Shown piece after piece: positions 23,284 to 36,429 of a DNA stretch of 64,000 nucleotides. Positions within the stretch are counted from its first letter, which is position 1. Each line of letters begins with the position of its first letter. A model generated the notes under the pieces. That model was not told the origin of the DNA. It did not search any database and saw nothing but the letters and a program-made list of their open reading frames with translations. The position numbers and the translations under genes were made by a program. The DNA is from Pristionchus mayeri (taxonomy: Eukaryota > Nematoda > Chromadorea > Rhabditida > Neodiplogasteridae): positions 26,963,067 to 27,027,066 of the forward strand of contig BTRK01000002.1 in NCBI GenBank assembly GCA_036245805.1, read 5' to 3'.

Positions 23284-26200
23284 TTAGTCGGGTTGAGCAT
23301 CCATCGGAGCGCAGGTACCGGTCGAGACCTGAGATAGAGTCATTATTATGCTTATAATAATATTAAAATGATCCCGTACTTCTACATCTAAAGTGATAAT
23401 GCGAATGGGAAGAATATACAAAGACATGATGCATCAAACCATAGGCCAGGATTTTCCCCTATCACCAGAGAAGAGTTTACCTGCCAGGAATTGGTCTTGT
23501 CGCGATTATCGATAATCCAGATTCCAGCCCGACAATTGAGCGACATCTGAAACTATTGATAGCTACGGATCGACGGAAACTTGTCAATTGGCTCACAGTT
23601 ACCTGTGTCTCTTCGTTATAATAGTTCCCAGAATCGAATGGTGGTGTGCTTCTGCGACTCCAGTAACTGAAAATGTTCTGCACGTCAGTTTATGCTACAT
23701 TTTTTCATTGTTTTCTTCATTTTGCACAACCTTAGTATACCCACTTGAAGACATGCGAACTATCCGCACACAGTCCTTGTACACTGACTTTCGGCCGAAC
23801 TCCGCCCTCGAGCTCCACCATGTCCTGTTCGGTGCAGCTGCACTCAGAGTCTGTTGAATTGCGGTTTAGCGCACAATATGAAGCATTGTATGCTTAGAAA
23901 TGACAATAAGGCCAACTCTCACTGGCAATAACACAGCTCACAGCTACTAGCCACTCCTTGTACACGTCCATGCCTGGAATGCTGGTCGGCATCTCAAGTA
24001 GGTACATGCTACGCTCGGCGTCGAATGAGAGTATCTGAATAGACGACACGTGACCAAACATGTATCATTCCTTTTGAATTTTGAGCTGTGGGAAATATGA
24101 GCATGCTGGGAAAGGGTACTTTATTTTCTCATCTGGAAGATTATCTTCCGACGGTGATCATCGGACTTAGTGCAATCAATCAATCAATCAATATTTATCA
24201 CGTCATGCGTTAACGCAAGATGAGGAAGGGTCGGTATTCTTCAGCAGTTGCGTTCCACCATCTCGCTCCAATAGTTCTTCTGAGATCATCTCTCCATCGG
24301 GGTTTAGGCTGACCCGGTGAGCGCGTCCTGTTGTAAGGTATCCACATAGTAGTCGCTCTGCTCCATTCTTCCATATCCATTCGTCGCAGTTTCAACGCCC
24401 AAATTGCCTTCCTTCTCATAGCCTCCTGATTCCAGTCACGGACTCCTGTTCCGTTGCGGATGTTCACGTTCCTCCATCGATCTCGCAAGCTGATTCCGAG
24501 CATTTTCCGCTCCATCTTACGCTGAGTCACACTTAGTCGCTCCTTGTCACTTGCTCGTAGGGCCCATAGCTCGCTGCCATAGAGTATCGTAGACATGACA
24601 CAACTGTTGAAAAGGCGCCGCTTTGTTTTCATCGGTAGAATGCGTGAAGAGAGGAGGTACGAGAGCTTGCTCCATGCGAACCAACCCAGACGAATTCTGT
24701 GCTCAAGTTCTGCTGAGTAGTCAAGGGGAAGTGAGATTCTTCCGCCTAGATAGGTGGTGGATTCGGCAAAGTTGAACTTCAGATTGTCGATGACAATGGG
24801 TGCTCGGGTGGAGGTGCACGAGGTTAGAAGTACGGTCTTGGATGGATTTACTTCAAGACCAACGCGCGCGCAAGCCTCCATAAGTTTCTTCATCATGTTC
24901 TCCAGTTCGGGGCGACTCTTTGCGATTAGAACAATGTCGTCTGCGTACTCTAAGTGACTCAGGTTGCGGCCATCGATCGATATTCCGTTGTTCTCCCAAT
25001 CAATTTCATTCATAGCGTATCTCAAGACGGCATTGAAGAGACATGGGGAGAGAGTGTCTCCTTGGCGAACTCCTCTCCGCACTTCAACTGGAACCAAATC
25101 CTCGTTGACCCGGATGCCTTCCGAAAATCCACGAATCCCAAGTAGAGGTGCATTCCGTATTCGTGCGTGCGTTCTGCGAGTTGTTTGATCGAGTGAAGAT
25201 TGTTGAGAGTGCAGTGACCTTTCCGGAATCCGGTCTGAGTGTGCGATTCAGCCTCTTCAATTGATGATTCGATTCGTTTGAGAACAACGCGAGTGATTGT
25301 CTTGAGGGATACGTTAAGCAACGAGATTTGGTCTGAAGTTTCCGATATCTGTTGGGTCGCCCTTTTTGTGAAGAAGGGACACAACTGCTTCAACCAAATC
25401 TCCAGGTACTTGGTCTCCTGCTACGAGGCGATTCAGTAGATCAGCGAAGAATGGGGCAAGGTGCTCTCTTGAGTGGTAAAGCATGTCAGGGAGGATACCA
25501 TCGGATCCAGGGGAATGCCCGCACTTGAGAAGCGAGAGAGCATGCCTCGTTTCATCTGGAAGGAAGAGTGGCAATGGTTCGGGAGAAGGAGGCACGGCCA
25601 AGGGAATGTTCACTGCGTGTTTGTAGAGTTCCCCGTAGTAAACTTGGACGGCAGTCTTAGTCGCATCTTGGGAAAGGGCGCCAGAGACTGGGTCAGGAAC
25701 GAGAAGTCGTTTACGAGACGAGCGCAGTTTGAGCATCTCTTTGACGATGCTTCTTCCTTTCATTGCAGCTTGTTTTGCCTGGTTCTCTTTCCTTCTCTTG
25801 ATATCGTCTACGAGGTTGCTTCGGGCTGTTTTGCATGACAAGGAATATTCGACATTGGATTGCAGGGATGATCGAAGTAGATGGCGTTGAGCAAGGAGTT
25901 TCCGAGTTGCGGGAGAGATCCAAGGTGGTGATTGCCTCTTTCTCCAACAGTTGGTTGCTGCTGTCTTTGCAACCAACTGTTAGATATATGTGCCTAATAG
26001 ATATATGTTTTATGTCTAATACATTTTTTTGTCAGCGTTGAAATTATCCAGTTTACGTCTAAGATCCCTGCGACTTACGTTCATATTATTGTTGTCGAAT
26101 GTGACCTGTGAGAGCGACTCGTCGATGGCTCATAACAACTTTGTGATATACTGTGATATTATAATTCTTATCAATACAACACGATGATGTGCGCTCAAAA

Positions 26201-29200
26201 AATCGGAATTTTTTAATTCCCATAATTTTGCTTGTTTATATTGGCGCATACAAAATATATGTGATCAGGGCCTTCTCACCTGATCACATATCCACCTTCT
26301 CTAGGGCAAACTCCGCCCTTTCCATTCAACGTAGTTACATCAGGGTGCACCTTGCTGACGCAATTATCGGGGCCCAATTCACCTAAATAGCTATTTTAGA
26401 GAGGAAAGGTAATCAGAAATGTCCTATGAATAACGTAAGAGTATTGCACTCACCAACTTTCGCGGGTGCACACGTAACATTCAAAATCTGAAAAGATTAA
26501 TCTAGAAGTGTATCTGTTCATATCATTGGTCTCTCAGATCACGTTGGTAGACCTTCTTACCTGTCCACCGATAACGTGTTTGCGAAGTGAAGTCAACCAG
26601 ATTCCAGCGTGACATGTGATTGTCGTCTAGAATTGAAGACTTAAACGGCGAAATCTGTATTGCGTATTTGAATTATTGATGTCTCCCCCGCTACTCAAAG
26701 CTGGGAAGTACCTTTACAGATTTACTTTTCCCATGTGCAACATAACAGTCCAGTAAAATACCTCAAATCTAACCTCTGCAGTATCCTTAAAGGTCATTGT
26801 GGTCGGTGCATTGTCAGATTCAGAGTAATTGGCGTACCACAACCGGAAATTGGTAATATTTTTACATCCAGTTTAACAATTTATCGAAAGCACATTTTCC
26901 ATGTATCAGGTTGATTCATAAGTTTCTGACTATTTTCATGTTCGGGCATACTGACCTTCCCCGTTCTTCGGAATCGACTAATCAACTACTGGTTTTCAAC
27001 AGTTGATGTGATCTTGGGAACACTTTATAATGAGTGCTATAGTGGACCAATTCAATCAATTAGGACATCAGTGTTCATATCTAAATTTGACATTGGCGGA
27101 AATTAATCTCAGTTTTTAATAGCTTTTAATTCATGTGAGAACTGTGATATCAGCAAACCGAAAGCATTGTTATAGTGTAATTAGTGGGCTTATTAAATTA
27201 CCTAGTGCAAAAGCATTGGTCTCAAATTCGTACTTGAAAATGGCTTTCAATACCCAGTCCAGCACCAATTCCAATTCTCAGGACATACATTTGCTTGTAT
27301 TTTGTAGGTGCGGATCGATCAGTAACGATCATTTATTGATCATTCTAAAGTACCCTTCCGTACTAATACACATTTACATTATAGAGGATATCCATCCATC
27401 TGTTCAGAACTATGACGTTTCGACATATTTCTGAAGAGATTCGATTGCTAAAAACTGCACTTTTGACATTTTACCGTTTCTCTCGCATAATTTAGACCAG
27501 TTCGTTTCATCATTATCTGAACAGGCACGTTTAATTGTATCACTTACATACTGGGCTAATTGGGTAGGCCACATATATTCGAGGAGTGGTGTTCATTCGA
27601 AAACACTAAAAAGTCAAGATTTTTGCAAGTTTTTACCTAGAAGTGCTTTTCTTAGGCCAACTACGTGATATGTTCGATTCAAATATATCACACGTCTTCT
27701 ACATGAAATCATCGAGAGATTACATGAAATCGAGACCCCCCTTTGACAAAATGTTCAAAGTGCTCGGATCTCTTTGATATTTTCGTGGTAGGTGTCCCTA
27801 AGGTCCAGGATCTTTTTATACATACGGATTCCGCGATTTCTCAAAACTGCCTAAAGCCGGCTCTTGAAATTTCGAATTTTCGAAAATTCATAAAATGCTT
27901 CAAAATTGAGCTAGAGTTTCGTTCAAAAAAACAAAATGACCGCCTTGCTACGTAGAATAAGTTTTATGTTGACACGTTTAGTGTAGCGAAAAGTAGAAGT
28001 TTCGAAAAGTGCAATAAATAATTTTTTCGACATAATGTTTTCTAATTTTTTGGCCGTCTTGAACAAAATAAGTTCTTGCATCCTGAGATTTTATCAGAAT
28101 CGTAATCTACTACCTTTTCTACCCCAGGAAAACAATTTTCACGAAAATTGAAGATGTAGTATTCATCGATTTTTGGCCTCAAACATGGCGAACCTCGTGT
28201 TTTCAAGCAAAATCGAAAATTTCATGATCTCATATATAAATAATTGTCTCACATGGATATATTTTCTTTCCGTTTGCAATGTTTACTGACCAATTTTTGC
28301 CGATTTCCATTAAAAAACCGAAGATTTCAATACTTCATAAAATAATGAAATCTGAGAAATTTTGTGAAAAATTTTTTTTTTTTGTGAAGTATGGAAATCT
28401 TAGGTTTTTTCAATGGAAATCGGTATAAATAGGTCAGTAAACATTGAAAACGGAAAGAAAATATATCCGTGTGCGATAATTACTTATATATGACATCGCG
28501 TATCTTAGATTTACGTGAAAATTGTTTTCCTTGGGTAGAAAAGGTAGTAGATTACGATTCTGATAAAATCTCAGGATGCAAGGAACTTATTTTCAAGACG
28601 GCCAAAAAATGAGAAAACATGATGTCGAAAAAATGATATATTGCACTTTTCGAAACTTATTTTTCGCTACACTAAACGTGTCAACATAAAACTTATTCTA
28701 CGTAGCAAGGCGGTCATTTTGGTTTTTTTGAACGACACTCTAGCTCAATTTTGAAGCATTTTATGAATTTTTGAAATTTCGAAATTTTAAGAGCCTGCTT
28801 TTAGGCAGTTTTGAAAAATCGCGGAATCCGTATGTATAGAAAGATCCTGGACCTTAGGGACACCCACCACGAAAATATCAAAGAGATCCGAGCATTTTGG
28901 ACATTTTGTCAAACGCCACCTGCCATCTCTCAGAAGACGTGTGGTATTAGTGTAGTCTACTATTGGGGTGTCCGGAAATTTTTAAGAATGGTCATGTGAA
29001 AACGGATTATCGATATGTCGAATTTCACAAATCTATTTGTAAACAATATATTGAGGAATCGATTAATACTAAATGGTCAGGAATTGCACAACATTCCAGT
29101 TGCACAATTGAATTTAGTGATGTTTTCAGTCAAAAATACGTTTTTAAGTATTTTAGTAAATGCTCTGTCATACACCCAGTTTTCGACGGATAATTATGGC

Positions 29201-32200
29201 CATCTCTGTGGACAAAAAGGGGATTATGCATAATAATAAAGATGGGAGATTTCGATCGGCAAACGCCGATGAGAATTCTGAGGCAACTCCGAAACAGAAA
29301 TTCACTCATTTTTGGACATTTTATCCAATTTCTTCGTCCTCTCTACAGAGAGATAATTTCAAATACCATTACGACCAATCTCACTACGTTGTTTTCTCAA
29401 CAGCAAAGGGTGGTTATCGGAGTCCCTCCCGTGCTCGTGAACAAGGGTAAAATACATATTCTTAGGAAAATGAACACTACCGAAATCGAAATTTTTTCAT
29501 TAATTTGTGATTGCTCCAAAGATATACATGATTTCAACACTTCCAAACATAGTACACTTATTCATGCGTATGTGGAATGCGTTTGAAATTTTATATATGT
29601 TATCCCATTGGCATATACAATTTTCAAAATGAGGGTATATAAGCGACTTTTTTTGCATATTGCATCGTCACATATTAATAGTGTTGACCATTCAACATGG
29701 CAAAAATTACTTCTCAATTACCTTCATGCATTACTACCACGAGGCTATACTTACCGTTTCCCATTCGTGAAAAAACTAAACAACAATAAAATTCTTAAAA
29801 ATTTCCGGACACCCTGATACCATGTCCTCAACTAAAACCATGACGGAATGTCTGGGAGTCTAAATACACCAAGCGAAACTTCGGAAATGTAATAGTCAGA
29901 AACTTTTGAATCAACCTATTCAATCTAAGAATAACGGGACCGTCCATTAGAATCTACCACAATTTCGAAAACACTGTATTATCATATAATAAATGCATTC
30001 GTTCCAGCTCACTATGAATAGACTAATAGGAAGGTTGACTCCAATCATAACTCACGTAAGTCGATGAGCCTTGTGCTCGCATGCCAACATTGACTCTCCA
30101 TTTACGACTTGAGCAGTCACTCCATCAATGCCCCACTTGGAGTCCAACATCGGAAGAGGCGCGCAACCGCATTCGCCATTCAAATTTTGATCTGGCATGA
30201 ATATGTTCGTTTCAACAAATACAAAGTTTAGAATGAAAAGCGCGAAAATCGTACTAGCGGTCACGGCACAGCCCACAGCCTCCAGCCACGTCTTGACACA
30301 AGTCGACTGGTGCTCAAGCATCCACATTTGCCGATCTTTATCAAAGGTGAGCACCTCAATATTGCACGTATTTGCACAACAACTTGATAAATATTAGTTT
30401 TTGAGCAACATTTTGTTCTATAACTTGTGTTTACTAGAAAAAAACATACATAATTAGGATCGTTGTCGATTGTAAGCCTCGCCAGTGACTCGTCCAACGC
30501 TCTCAAAAAAGAACTTGAAGTTATGATAGTGCGCGAATTGTCAACCTGATTACGAGCTGTCGCTCATCTCGTGGACACACTCCTGATCGATCGAGGAATG
30601 GGGTTTCAAGCGGGAAGTCGCCATCCAAGCAAGGATCGGCCTCCAAATCCTCTGAGATTCGAAAACAAACTATCGTCAAACGAATTCTCACAATGTGAGT
30701 TAGAATTGAACAACACAGCATATTTTCCCACCTCTATAAAACATCAATTTTAATAAGTGAAAATTTAAAAAAAAAGATATTTAACGTACCCAGTTTACAG
30801 TGGTGCGCAGGTTGCATTCGACACCTAAGCGTTATCAATATATTAGGTTGGTAAGACAGTAATGTTAGATTTGGATCATGACGTTTGAGCCAGCCCAAAA
30901 TCCTATTCGTTAAAGATATAAAGCTGGCTCGGTAGCCCATGTTAGGGGTTTACTTGGCCAATATGTTCGAATCGCCTTCCGCTTTACGGCTATTCGGAAA
31001 AAAAACAATCTTACAAAATGAAATAAGTTTTAAAATTGTTTTCTGCCCTTGTATCTCGAGGTGAAAAATAGCAGTATAATCTGATATAGTGGAGTGAGTA
31101 GCCCATTGGCAGTTCTCTCGAATAATATGTCTGGCTTAGTGCATTCCTCAATATAGCATGATCTATAAGCCATTGGAAACAACCCTTACTGAGGAAACAC
31201 TTCTCAAACGGCAATGTCTCTTGCTACAGGGATCATTCAGCCCGGCTTCATTCCTAGTGCGTTTGCATGATGTACTGTGGAGCAACGTAATACAGAGGGA
31301 TAATTCAACTCAACCTTCTTCTACTTCGTGAAAACATAGATTTTCATTATTGCCAAATAAAGGCTAAAATTGTCAAAATTTCATTTTTTGGTGCACATTG
31401 AACGGATGCATATTCTTACAAAGGAGCAATCACCTGACTTAGCCCAGCCGAATTCTTATAGATATAGAGTTGATTTAACTGTTAACCTCAAAAGTTGGGA
31501 CTTTTCACAAATGATGAAATCAGGAATTTGCCAAATCTTCGAATTTCGGTATTCAAATTTCAGGGTCCGGGTAGTGAATGCTGCATGTTTTTGTAGATTT
31601 AAGCTATGATCTCATAAATAAAATTTTAAGCTGATCATGAACAGTACTTTCCCTTTTGCCGCACTTAAGATCTTTACACCTATTGTTACGGATACACGAT
31701 AAGGGCAAGTATTTATGTTGATTGTCTGAGAGAGTCGAGTTAAAATATGAGTGTATTTCCAGGCGGGCCTTTTGTAGCGGATCAGGTTCACATGTTGTAT
31801 TGTAATGCACGTATGTCATAGGTTTCGCATATGACATAAACTGTGCAATTTCTTAACTCTACATGGACTGCGTGGCGAAAACTGAATCAGATAAACTCTC
31901 AGTTGATGCATTTTTGAATTCGTCCTGTGGCTTCAATGCTAATTGAATTGGATAGAACGAATGTGCGATGGAAAGAGTATCCACGCACTCAACGAACATA
32001 CACAACAATATGATAATCAAACGTCATCAAAATATGGGGTATGAACAAAATCCAAAATTTGAAAATCTAACATTACTTTCTTACCAGCCTGATGTTAGAA
32101 TGATTTCCATTGTATCATAACTTGCCCAATGTTTACCTAAAAATAATGCATTACATACCTGCCATTCTACATCATCATTTCCGGGAATTGAGATCAACCA

Positions 32201-35090
32201 GATACCCGCATGGCACGAGAGTTGCAGCTAATAATAACGGAATAATTACCAAGATGCAATAGTTAGAGTTCATAATTCGAGTCTTCCTTTCCCACGCTCG
32301 CTTCTCTGGTTTCTCCCAACCAGTTGATGGGCAACGCGCCACCAACTTGTCAGGCAACTGGTAAACCAGGGGTTATCCTAAGCTCGGTCTAACTGGTCAA
32401 CAATGGGTCAAAGTGTTGGGGATTAATCGATAGAATGTCTGAAATTTGGACGTTGATCCAAATTACGAACTCTATCAATAGTCTGATAAGATAAATAACC
32501 TGTCTCGTTAGATCAAATGGCACAGGTATCGCTTCTGACTGTTTCTTGTTCGCCTCCCACAATCGGAAATTAGTATTTGTTGTATTATATGTGTATAGAT
32601 AAGTCATAATCATAATTAGAAATAATGGATAACATTTTCACATCAATAATCGGCAATTGAACTCGCCTAATAGTGTGTGTCTTGGATTCGCACACCCCAG
32701 CAGCGCCGAGTTGTGCGGGTACTCCATTATCGATTCCAAATTTCTCATCCAGCATCGGTAGAGGAGCACACGGGCATGCGGCGTCTGATGAAATGTATCC
32801 ATATGACGCCGTATTCCTAAGGCACGGACAATTCGGGGAGGCAAAGCAATTTTTCGAAAATTTGCTATTCGGGGTAGTTTTCCTTGCTGATGGCGATGGA
32901 CATATGCAATAAGCATAAATTTCCTTTTATGGTGCACTACGGCGCCCATTTAAATGACGAACTTTTGGGTTTATTTGATCAAACGTGGGTAAGAATGGCT
33001 CAAGAAACTTGAAAATTGTTTTCCCGGGGTAATTTTTCATTCTCTTCACGATGGGATAGAAATCGCCACTTTAAAATATCATCTTCATAGCTTTATCGAC
33101 TGAAACTTGTCTTAAAACTCAAAAGTGCTGAAAGGGAAAAAGAAGGCAAGCATGACACACTGCCAGTAGACCATAAAACAATTTTTGTGTAATTCTGAGG
33201 CTGGTCTTTTGAGATATTGATCGTGAAGAGAATAAAAAAATTACCCCGGGGAAACAATTTTCAAGTTTCTTGATCCATTCTTACCCACGGTCGATCAAAT
33301 AAACCCAAAAGTTCGTAATTTAAATGGGCGCCGTAGTGTACCATAAGAGGTAATTTATGCAAAGTGCACACGACCATCGTCATCAGGATGGAAAACTACC
33401 CCGAATTACATACTTTCGAAAAATTGCTGTGCCAACGTTTGCCTGACTCTTAGAAATACGGCGTCATATATACACATATAAACATGCGTATATTATAATT
33501 ACATCACCGTAGTATACGTTTTCTCAAGTGTTCACACTACCCTTAAAATCTGTATGCTTGATTAGAGTATCGGATCTATACTCGTCATCCGCGAAAATGC
33601 GGGGTGCCAGCATTTCGTCAAAAGACATTTAACGTAGAGTTGGAATTAAGAGGGGAGAATACGAGCTCATTACGCCTTGCCCACCTCGAATTTCGAGATA
33701 CGCGTAGGGAGAGGATGACGAGCTCGTAACCACACTATGGCCGGCCCTAATTTCCAGGTGGGATGAATCGAAGGGCGCTCATCAAACGAAACAAATTCAG
33801 AGACGCATTAACAGTACTGGCGAAGCGCGAGATGCAGAGGTGTACTGAAATCATCAAAATACGCTTACTCGTCACTGCGCAGCTCACAGCCACAAGCCAC
33901 ATTTTGATCCCAGCCTTTTCATTTTGAAGCAGCCACATCATGCGTTCATCGTAGAACTCGAGCATCTTAAAATACATATTATTACCTGTACGAAATAGAT
34001 GTGAATAATTACATGCAAATGTAATGGTTAACATTATCGATGATCACGAGGGAATCGAGCACATTGCGAACATTGCCACGCTCGAGAGATGAGCGTTTGC
34101 ACACAACACTAATGGTAATTTCTGCAGATGCCAAAAGCGTTGCGATCCACAGACTACTAATAATGCACAGACTTACCAAGTTCTTCACATCATTGTAGAA
34201 TGTCACTCTTGCACCGAATTCATTGACGGCCCTTAACATATTTCTCAAAAAAATGCGATTTGTTTATTCCACCTGATTACAAATCCTCTCTCATCCTTCG
34301 GGCAAACTCCCATCCTATCGATCACGGTTTCAGCAGGAAAGAATTTCTCCACACAAGGGTCGGCCCCCATTTCCTCTGTGATATTAGTGCGGCCTGCAGG
34401 TTTGATTGTGCAAGGGTCAAACATTTTCATTTACATGCATCACAATCACCGCGTTTCTATCAAAACAAAGTTACAGCTACATACATCCAAATGCGAAAAG
34501 ATGGAACCATTTGACTTACTGAATTCGACTTTCGACTTGGTTGAGATTGTGGCAGGAGCACTGCATGTTTGTGCGGTCGATTCTTCTCCGAGTAGGATAC
34601 ACTTCGGGAATGTGTAGGAGATCGCCAAGCACTGAATGCGTGTTTGTTAAAAACAACTGACTGTATGATGTTGTATACACTTTTCGATCATAACAACAAA
34701 GAGATAAAGTATGTTCTGTTCGATGATAATGTGTATATGGGGAAATTTTTCCGTATAACTACTCTACAGCAACATGATAAAATATTCGAACATGAGGTAT
34801 TACTGACCATTTCGTCGTTTCCACATGCTACTTGACATGCTCTTTCGGTCTCTTTCTCAGATATTTTCAGGACAAATCGAGCGGAATTAGCATGTGTCAC
34901 CTTGGGAAATGACACCGTATCCAGCATGACGTTCACAACCTTCAAGCAAACAGTAAGCTAACACAAATATAATTGAATGCGAAATCGGCGGTATATAGTT
35001 ATTTTAAAGTTCTTAGTTTTGTATTGTAAGAATACTTTCAAATTAACTTACTTGAGATGACAAACCCAAGAGCAGAAGGCTCAACCACAT
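23284..35090 (-). CDS. Secreted cysteine-rich family protein L3 (N-unit plus three modules)
   Basis: The minus-strand gene starts MWLSLLLLGLSSQ (35052-35090). The N-unit follows (34808-34939 ETERACQVACGND; ~34525-34635 AISYTFPKCILLGEE). Module 1: ~34270-34400 MGADPCVEKFFPAETV...GVCPKDER, ~34190-34250, ~33870-33963 WLVAVSCAVTS, ~32675-32790 ACPCAPLPMLDEKFG, ~32490-32580, ~32155-32225 LSCHAGIWLISIPG, ~30787-30825 VSNATCAPL. Module 2: ~30570-30665 ADPCLDGDFPLET...GVCPRDER, ~30455-30510, ~30255-30370, ~30055-30190 CGCAPLPMLDSKWGIDGV, ~26780-26855, 26562-26628 TTITCHAGIWLTS, ~26453-26487 LNVTCAPAK. Module 3: 26275-26383 PDNCVSKVHPDVTT, ~26086-26135, ~23928-24030 WLVAVSCVIAS, ~23745-23852 ECSCTEQDMVELEGG, ~23600-23668, ~23482-23552, and 23284-23328 VSTGTCAPMDAQPD-stop. 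Introns hold an RTE LINE, a 3-kb mariner-like composite and a foldback. The module-1 ATCAPL exon meets TAA unless an odd donor is used, so the gene may be damaged. Function unknown; a secreted protein is likely. Confidence 0.7.
24172..25976 (-). mobile_element. RTE-type non-LTR retrotransposon, 5'-truncated, in an L3 intron
   Basis: Reverse transcriptase is in three frame-shifted pieces. 25314-25976 contains VVSLLHKKGDPTDIGNFRP. 25022-25393 contains ISLLNVSLKTITRVVLKRIE, HTQTGFRKGHC and YLGFVDFRKA. 24210-25097 contains RRGVRQGDTLSPCLFNAVLR and the catalytic YADDIVLIAKS, then a C-terminal domain ending in RWRDDLRR. GVRQGD and YADD with this C-terminal region fit the RTE clade. No endonuclease domain is present. 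The 3' tail is a ttga/attg microsatellite (24173-24192). It sits in the same orientation as L3, between the exons at 26.1 and 24.0 kb, so it must be spliced out with a ~2-kb intron. The frameshift near 25060-25330 makes it inactive. Confidence 0.9.
27683..28946. mobile_element. Foldback element with ~600-bp inverted arms
   Basis: The left arm, starting tatatcacacgtcttct, and the right arm, ending agaagacgtgtgg, are reverse complements over ~600 bp with scattered indels, centred near 28320. Examples are gatccgagcattttg against the left copy, and the shared word ccttgctacgtagaataag. The ends resemble those of the elements at 56399-58381, 59282-59557 and about 63317 (consensus tatatcac.c.tct). 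Confidence 0.8.
28963..29817. mobile_element. 855-bp Tc1/mariner-like MITE
   Basis: The ends t(t/c).gggtgtccggaaat continuing ttttaagaat are exact inverted repeats of ~24 bp, flanked by TA on both sides. It lies immediately beside the foldback, inside the 26906-29918 composite. No transposase motif is visible. Confidence 0.85.
32810..33471. mobile_element. 660-bp foldback element next to an L3 splice acceptor
   Basis: Outer ends atatgacgccgtattc and gaaatacggcgtcatata are complementary. Inner blocks (gaaaactaccccgaat, ggcgcc.tttaaat, tttgatc...acccacg) also mirror each other around ~33140. It begins about 20 bp upstream, in the sense of L3, of the ACPCAPLPMLDEKFG exon acceptor, so it presses against the branch-point region. 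Confidence 0.75.
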
Positions 35091-35133
35091 GGTTGCTCCA
35101 ACGTAAGGATGGGTACGTGAAGAGAAAGGGGCG

Positions 35134-35145
35134 CCTTTATAAATA
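35134..35145 (-). promoter_or_regulatory. TATA box of L3
   Basis: The minus strand reads tatttataaagg, about 45 bases upstream of the ATG at 35088-35090. This spacing suits a core promoter with a short 5' leader. Confidence 0.6.
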
Positions 35146-35149
35146 GGCG

Positions 35150-36220
35150 GCATCGAAACACTAAGCGCGTAGGCTTCCCTTGTTATTTTCTCTTCCTTGC
35201 CTCTAGCATGAGCCCACGCGAAACCAAATTCTCGTTTCATCTCAAGACCCATTGTTATCCCCACTTCCGTGAATCTTGCAAACGCCGACAACTAGCCAAA
35301 TTACCATTTCATCATTGGAGAGCTTGGTGCATCAAATAATTTACAAATGTTGAGTGCGTTTTCAAAGGCGAAGTAATGTGTGCCAACTACACGCAAAATT
35401 GGAGGTGCTACATATTTCATATTTGCTTCACGCCAGTCACAAATTTTGAGCGTCAGGCAATCGGAATTTGAAGTTTTCAATGCACATGCTCGTGTTGATA
35501 GTCCGCTTTCCTTTATTTACTTTTCCACAGATACATGAGTATCTGCCCCATTCTGCCTCGATTTTTCTCCCGAATAATATTTTTCGCACTAGAACCCATC
35601 ATACACAATTCATACACAGATAGGAACAACTAGATAACTTCTCTTGGAAATAGGGCAATTCGGTACAGAAAACAACCGACCGTGTCCCGATTCTTGTTAT
35701 TGCAATGTTCTAATTGCATGCCTCGAGGGGACAGGAAGATGAATCTAATGTGACTAATCCCCATGTGAGAGATATTTCGGGAAAGGAATTTACTGAATCA
35801 TCCAATCAACACCCCAATTCCTATGATGGAATCGCCACTATAAAATGGTGATCAACAGATGATAAAGCATAGTCCATCGAATTCGCCCTTTGTTCATTAT
35901 AATGTATAACTGTTCACTACACCATCTATCGTAATCGTTTACGACTGTAAAATCGATTGATATGGCTGCACTTTTACCTTTTTAACTGTTTAATACATTA
36001 AGGAGTTCATTCAAGCCGATTTTTTGCTAAATAATATTTCATTCAAAGAGCGCTAAAACAGGACAGAATGTTGTGATGCTGGTCCTCAATAAGTGGCTGT
36101 AAGCAAAATTAATACATGCGCATGATCACTCAATGGTGCCCAATGTTCCATCACTCAATTCTCGTCATTGGCGTCTTATCGCTGCTTCCAAACTACGATC
36201 TGTTGAGGGGTGCGCAAGTC
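35150..36220. other. Divergent intergenic region between L3 (-) and cathepsin B (+)
   Basis: AT-rich, with no ORF, repeat or RNA gene I can support. It should carry upstream regulatory DNA for both genes. Confidence 0.4.
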
Positions 36221-36229
36221 AGATAATCC

Positions 36230-36429
36230 CTGCTTCATTGTGCCCACTATCTCTGCCAGTCAAATGACGAGAGCGTGCGGGAAATGAAGAGACGCTTATC
36301 TGACTTGTGGACCCCTGCTGTGTGCCCGATGTATTGTCTCGTGACTTTCGCTCTCTTCTTATCTAATATCACGCTTATAAGAGAGAAGCCGAGAAGCCAA
36401 TTCAGTCCGCTCTCACGACTCCGCAGAGA
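36230..36429 (+). promoter_or_regulatory. Cathepsin B promoter with GATA-type sites
   Basis: Upstream of the ATG at 36430 are agtcagataatc (~36231), gcttatctgactt (~36293) and cttcttatctaata (~36356), all containing the GATA core. A TATA-like cttataaga lies near 36374. Nematode gut genes, including cathepsin B-like proteases, are commonly driven by the GATA factor ELT-2 through TGATAA sites. The motifs are seen; the factor is inference. Confidence 0.5.

Larger units (their letters stand above)
26906..29918. mobile_element. 3-kb mariner-like composite in an L3 intron
   Basis: The ends are tcaggttgattcataagttt (26906) and its near complement aacttttgaatcaaccta (to ~29918). The left side is preceded by TA. 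The size of 3 kb is explained by two nested insertions: a foldback (27683-28946) and a smaller Tc1-like element (28963-29817). The remaining open frames at 27135-27434 and 29242-29586 have no catalytic motif I can name. Confidence 0.7.

Noticed and set aside
24754..24957. Plus-strand ORFs across 24.7-25.8 kb
   Set aside because: They are antisense to the RTE reverse transcriptase, which has clear RT motifs on the minus strand.
36230..36330. Short gagagcgtgcggg words near the cathepsin promoter as part of the hairpin family
   Set aside because: Only one arm is recognisable, so a full element cannot be supported.
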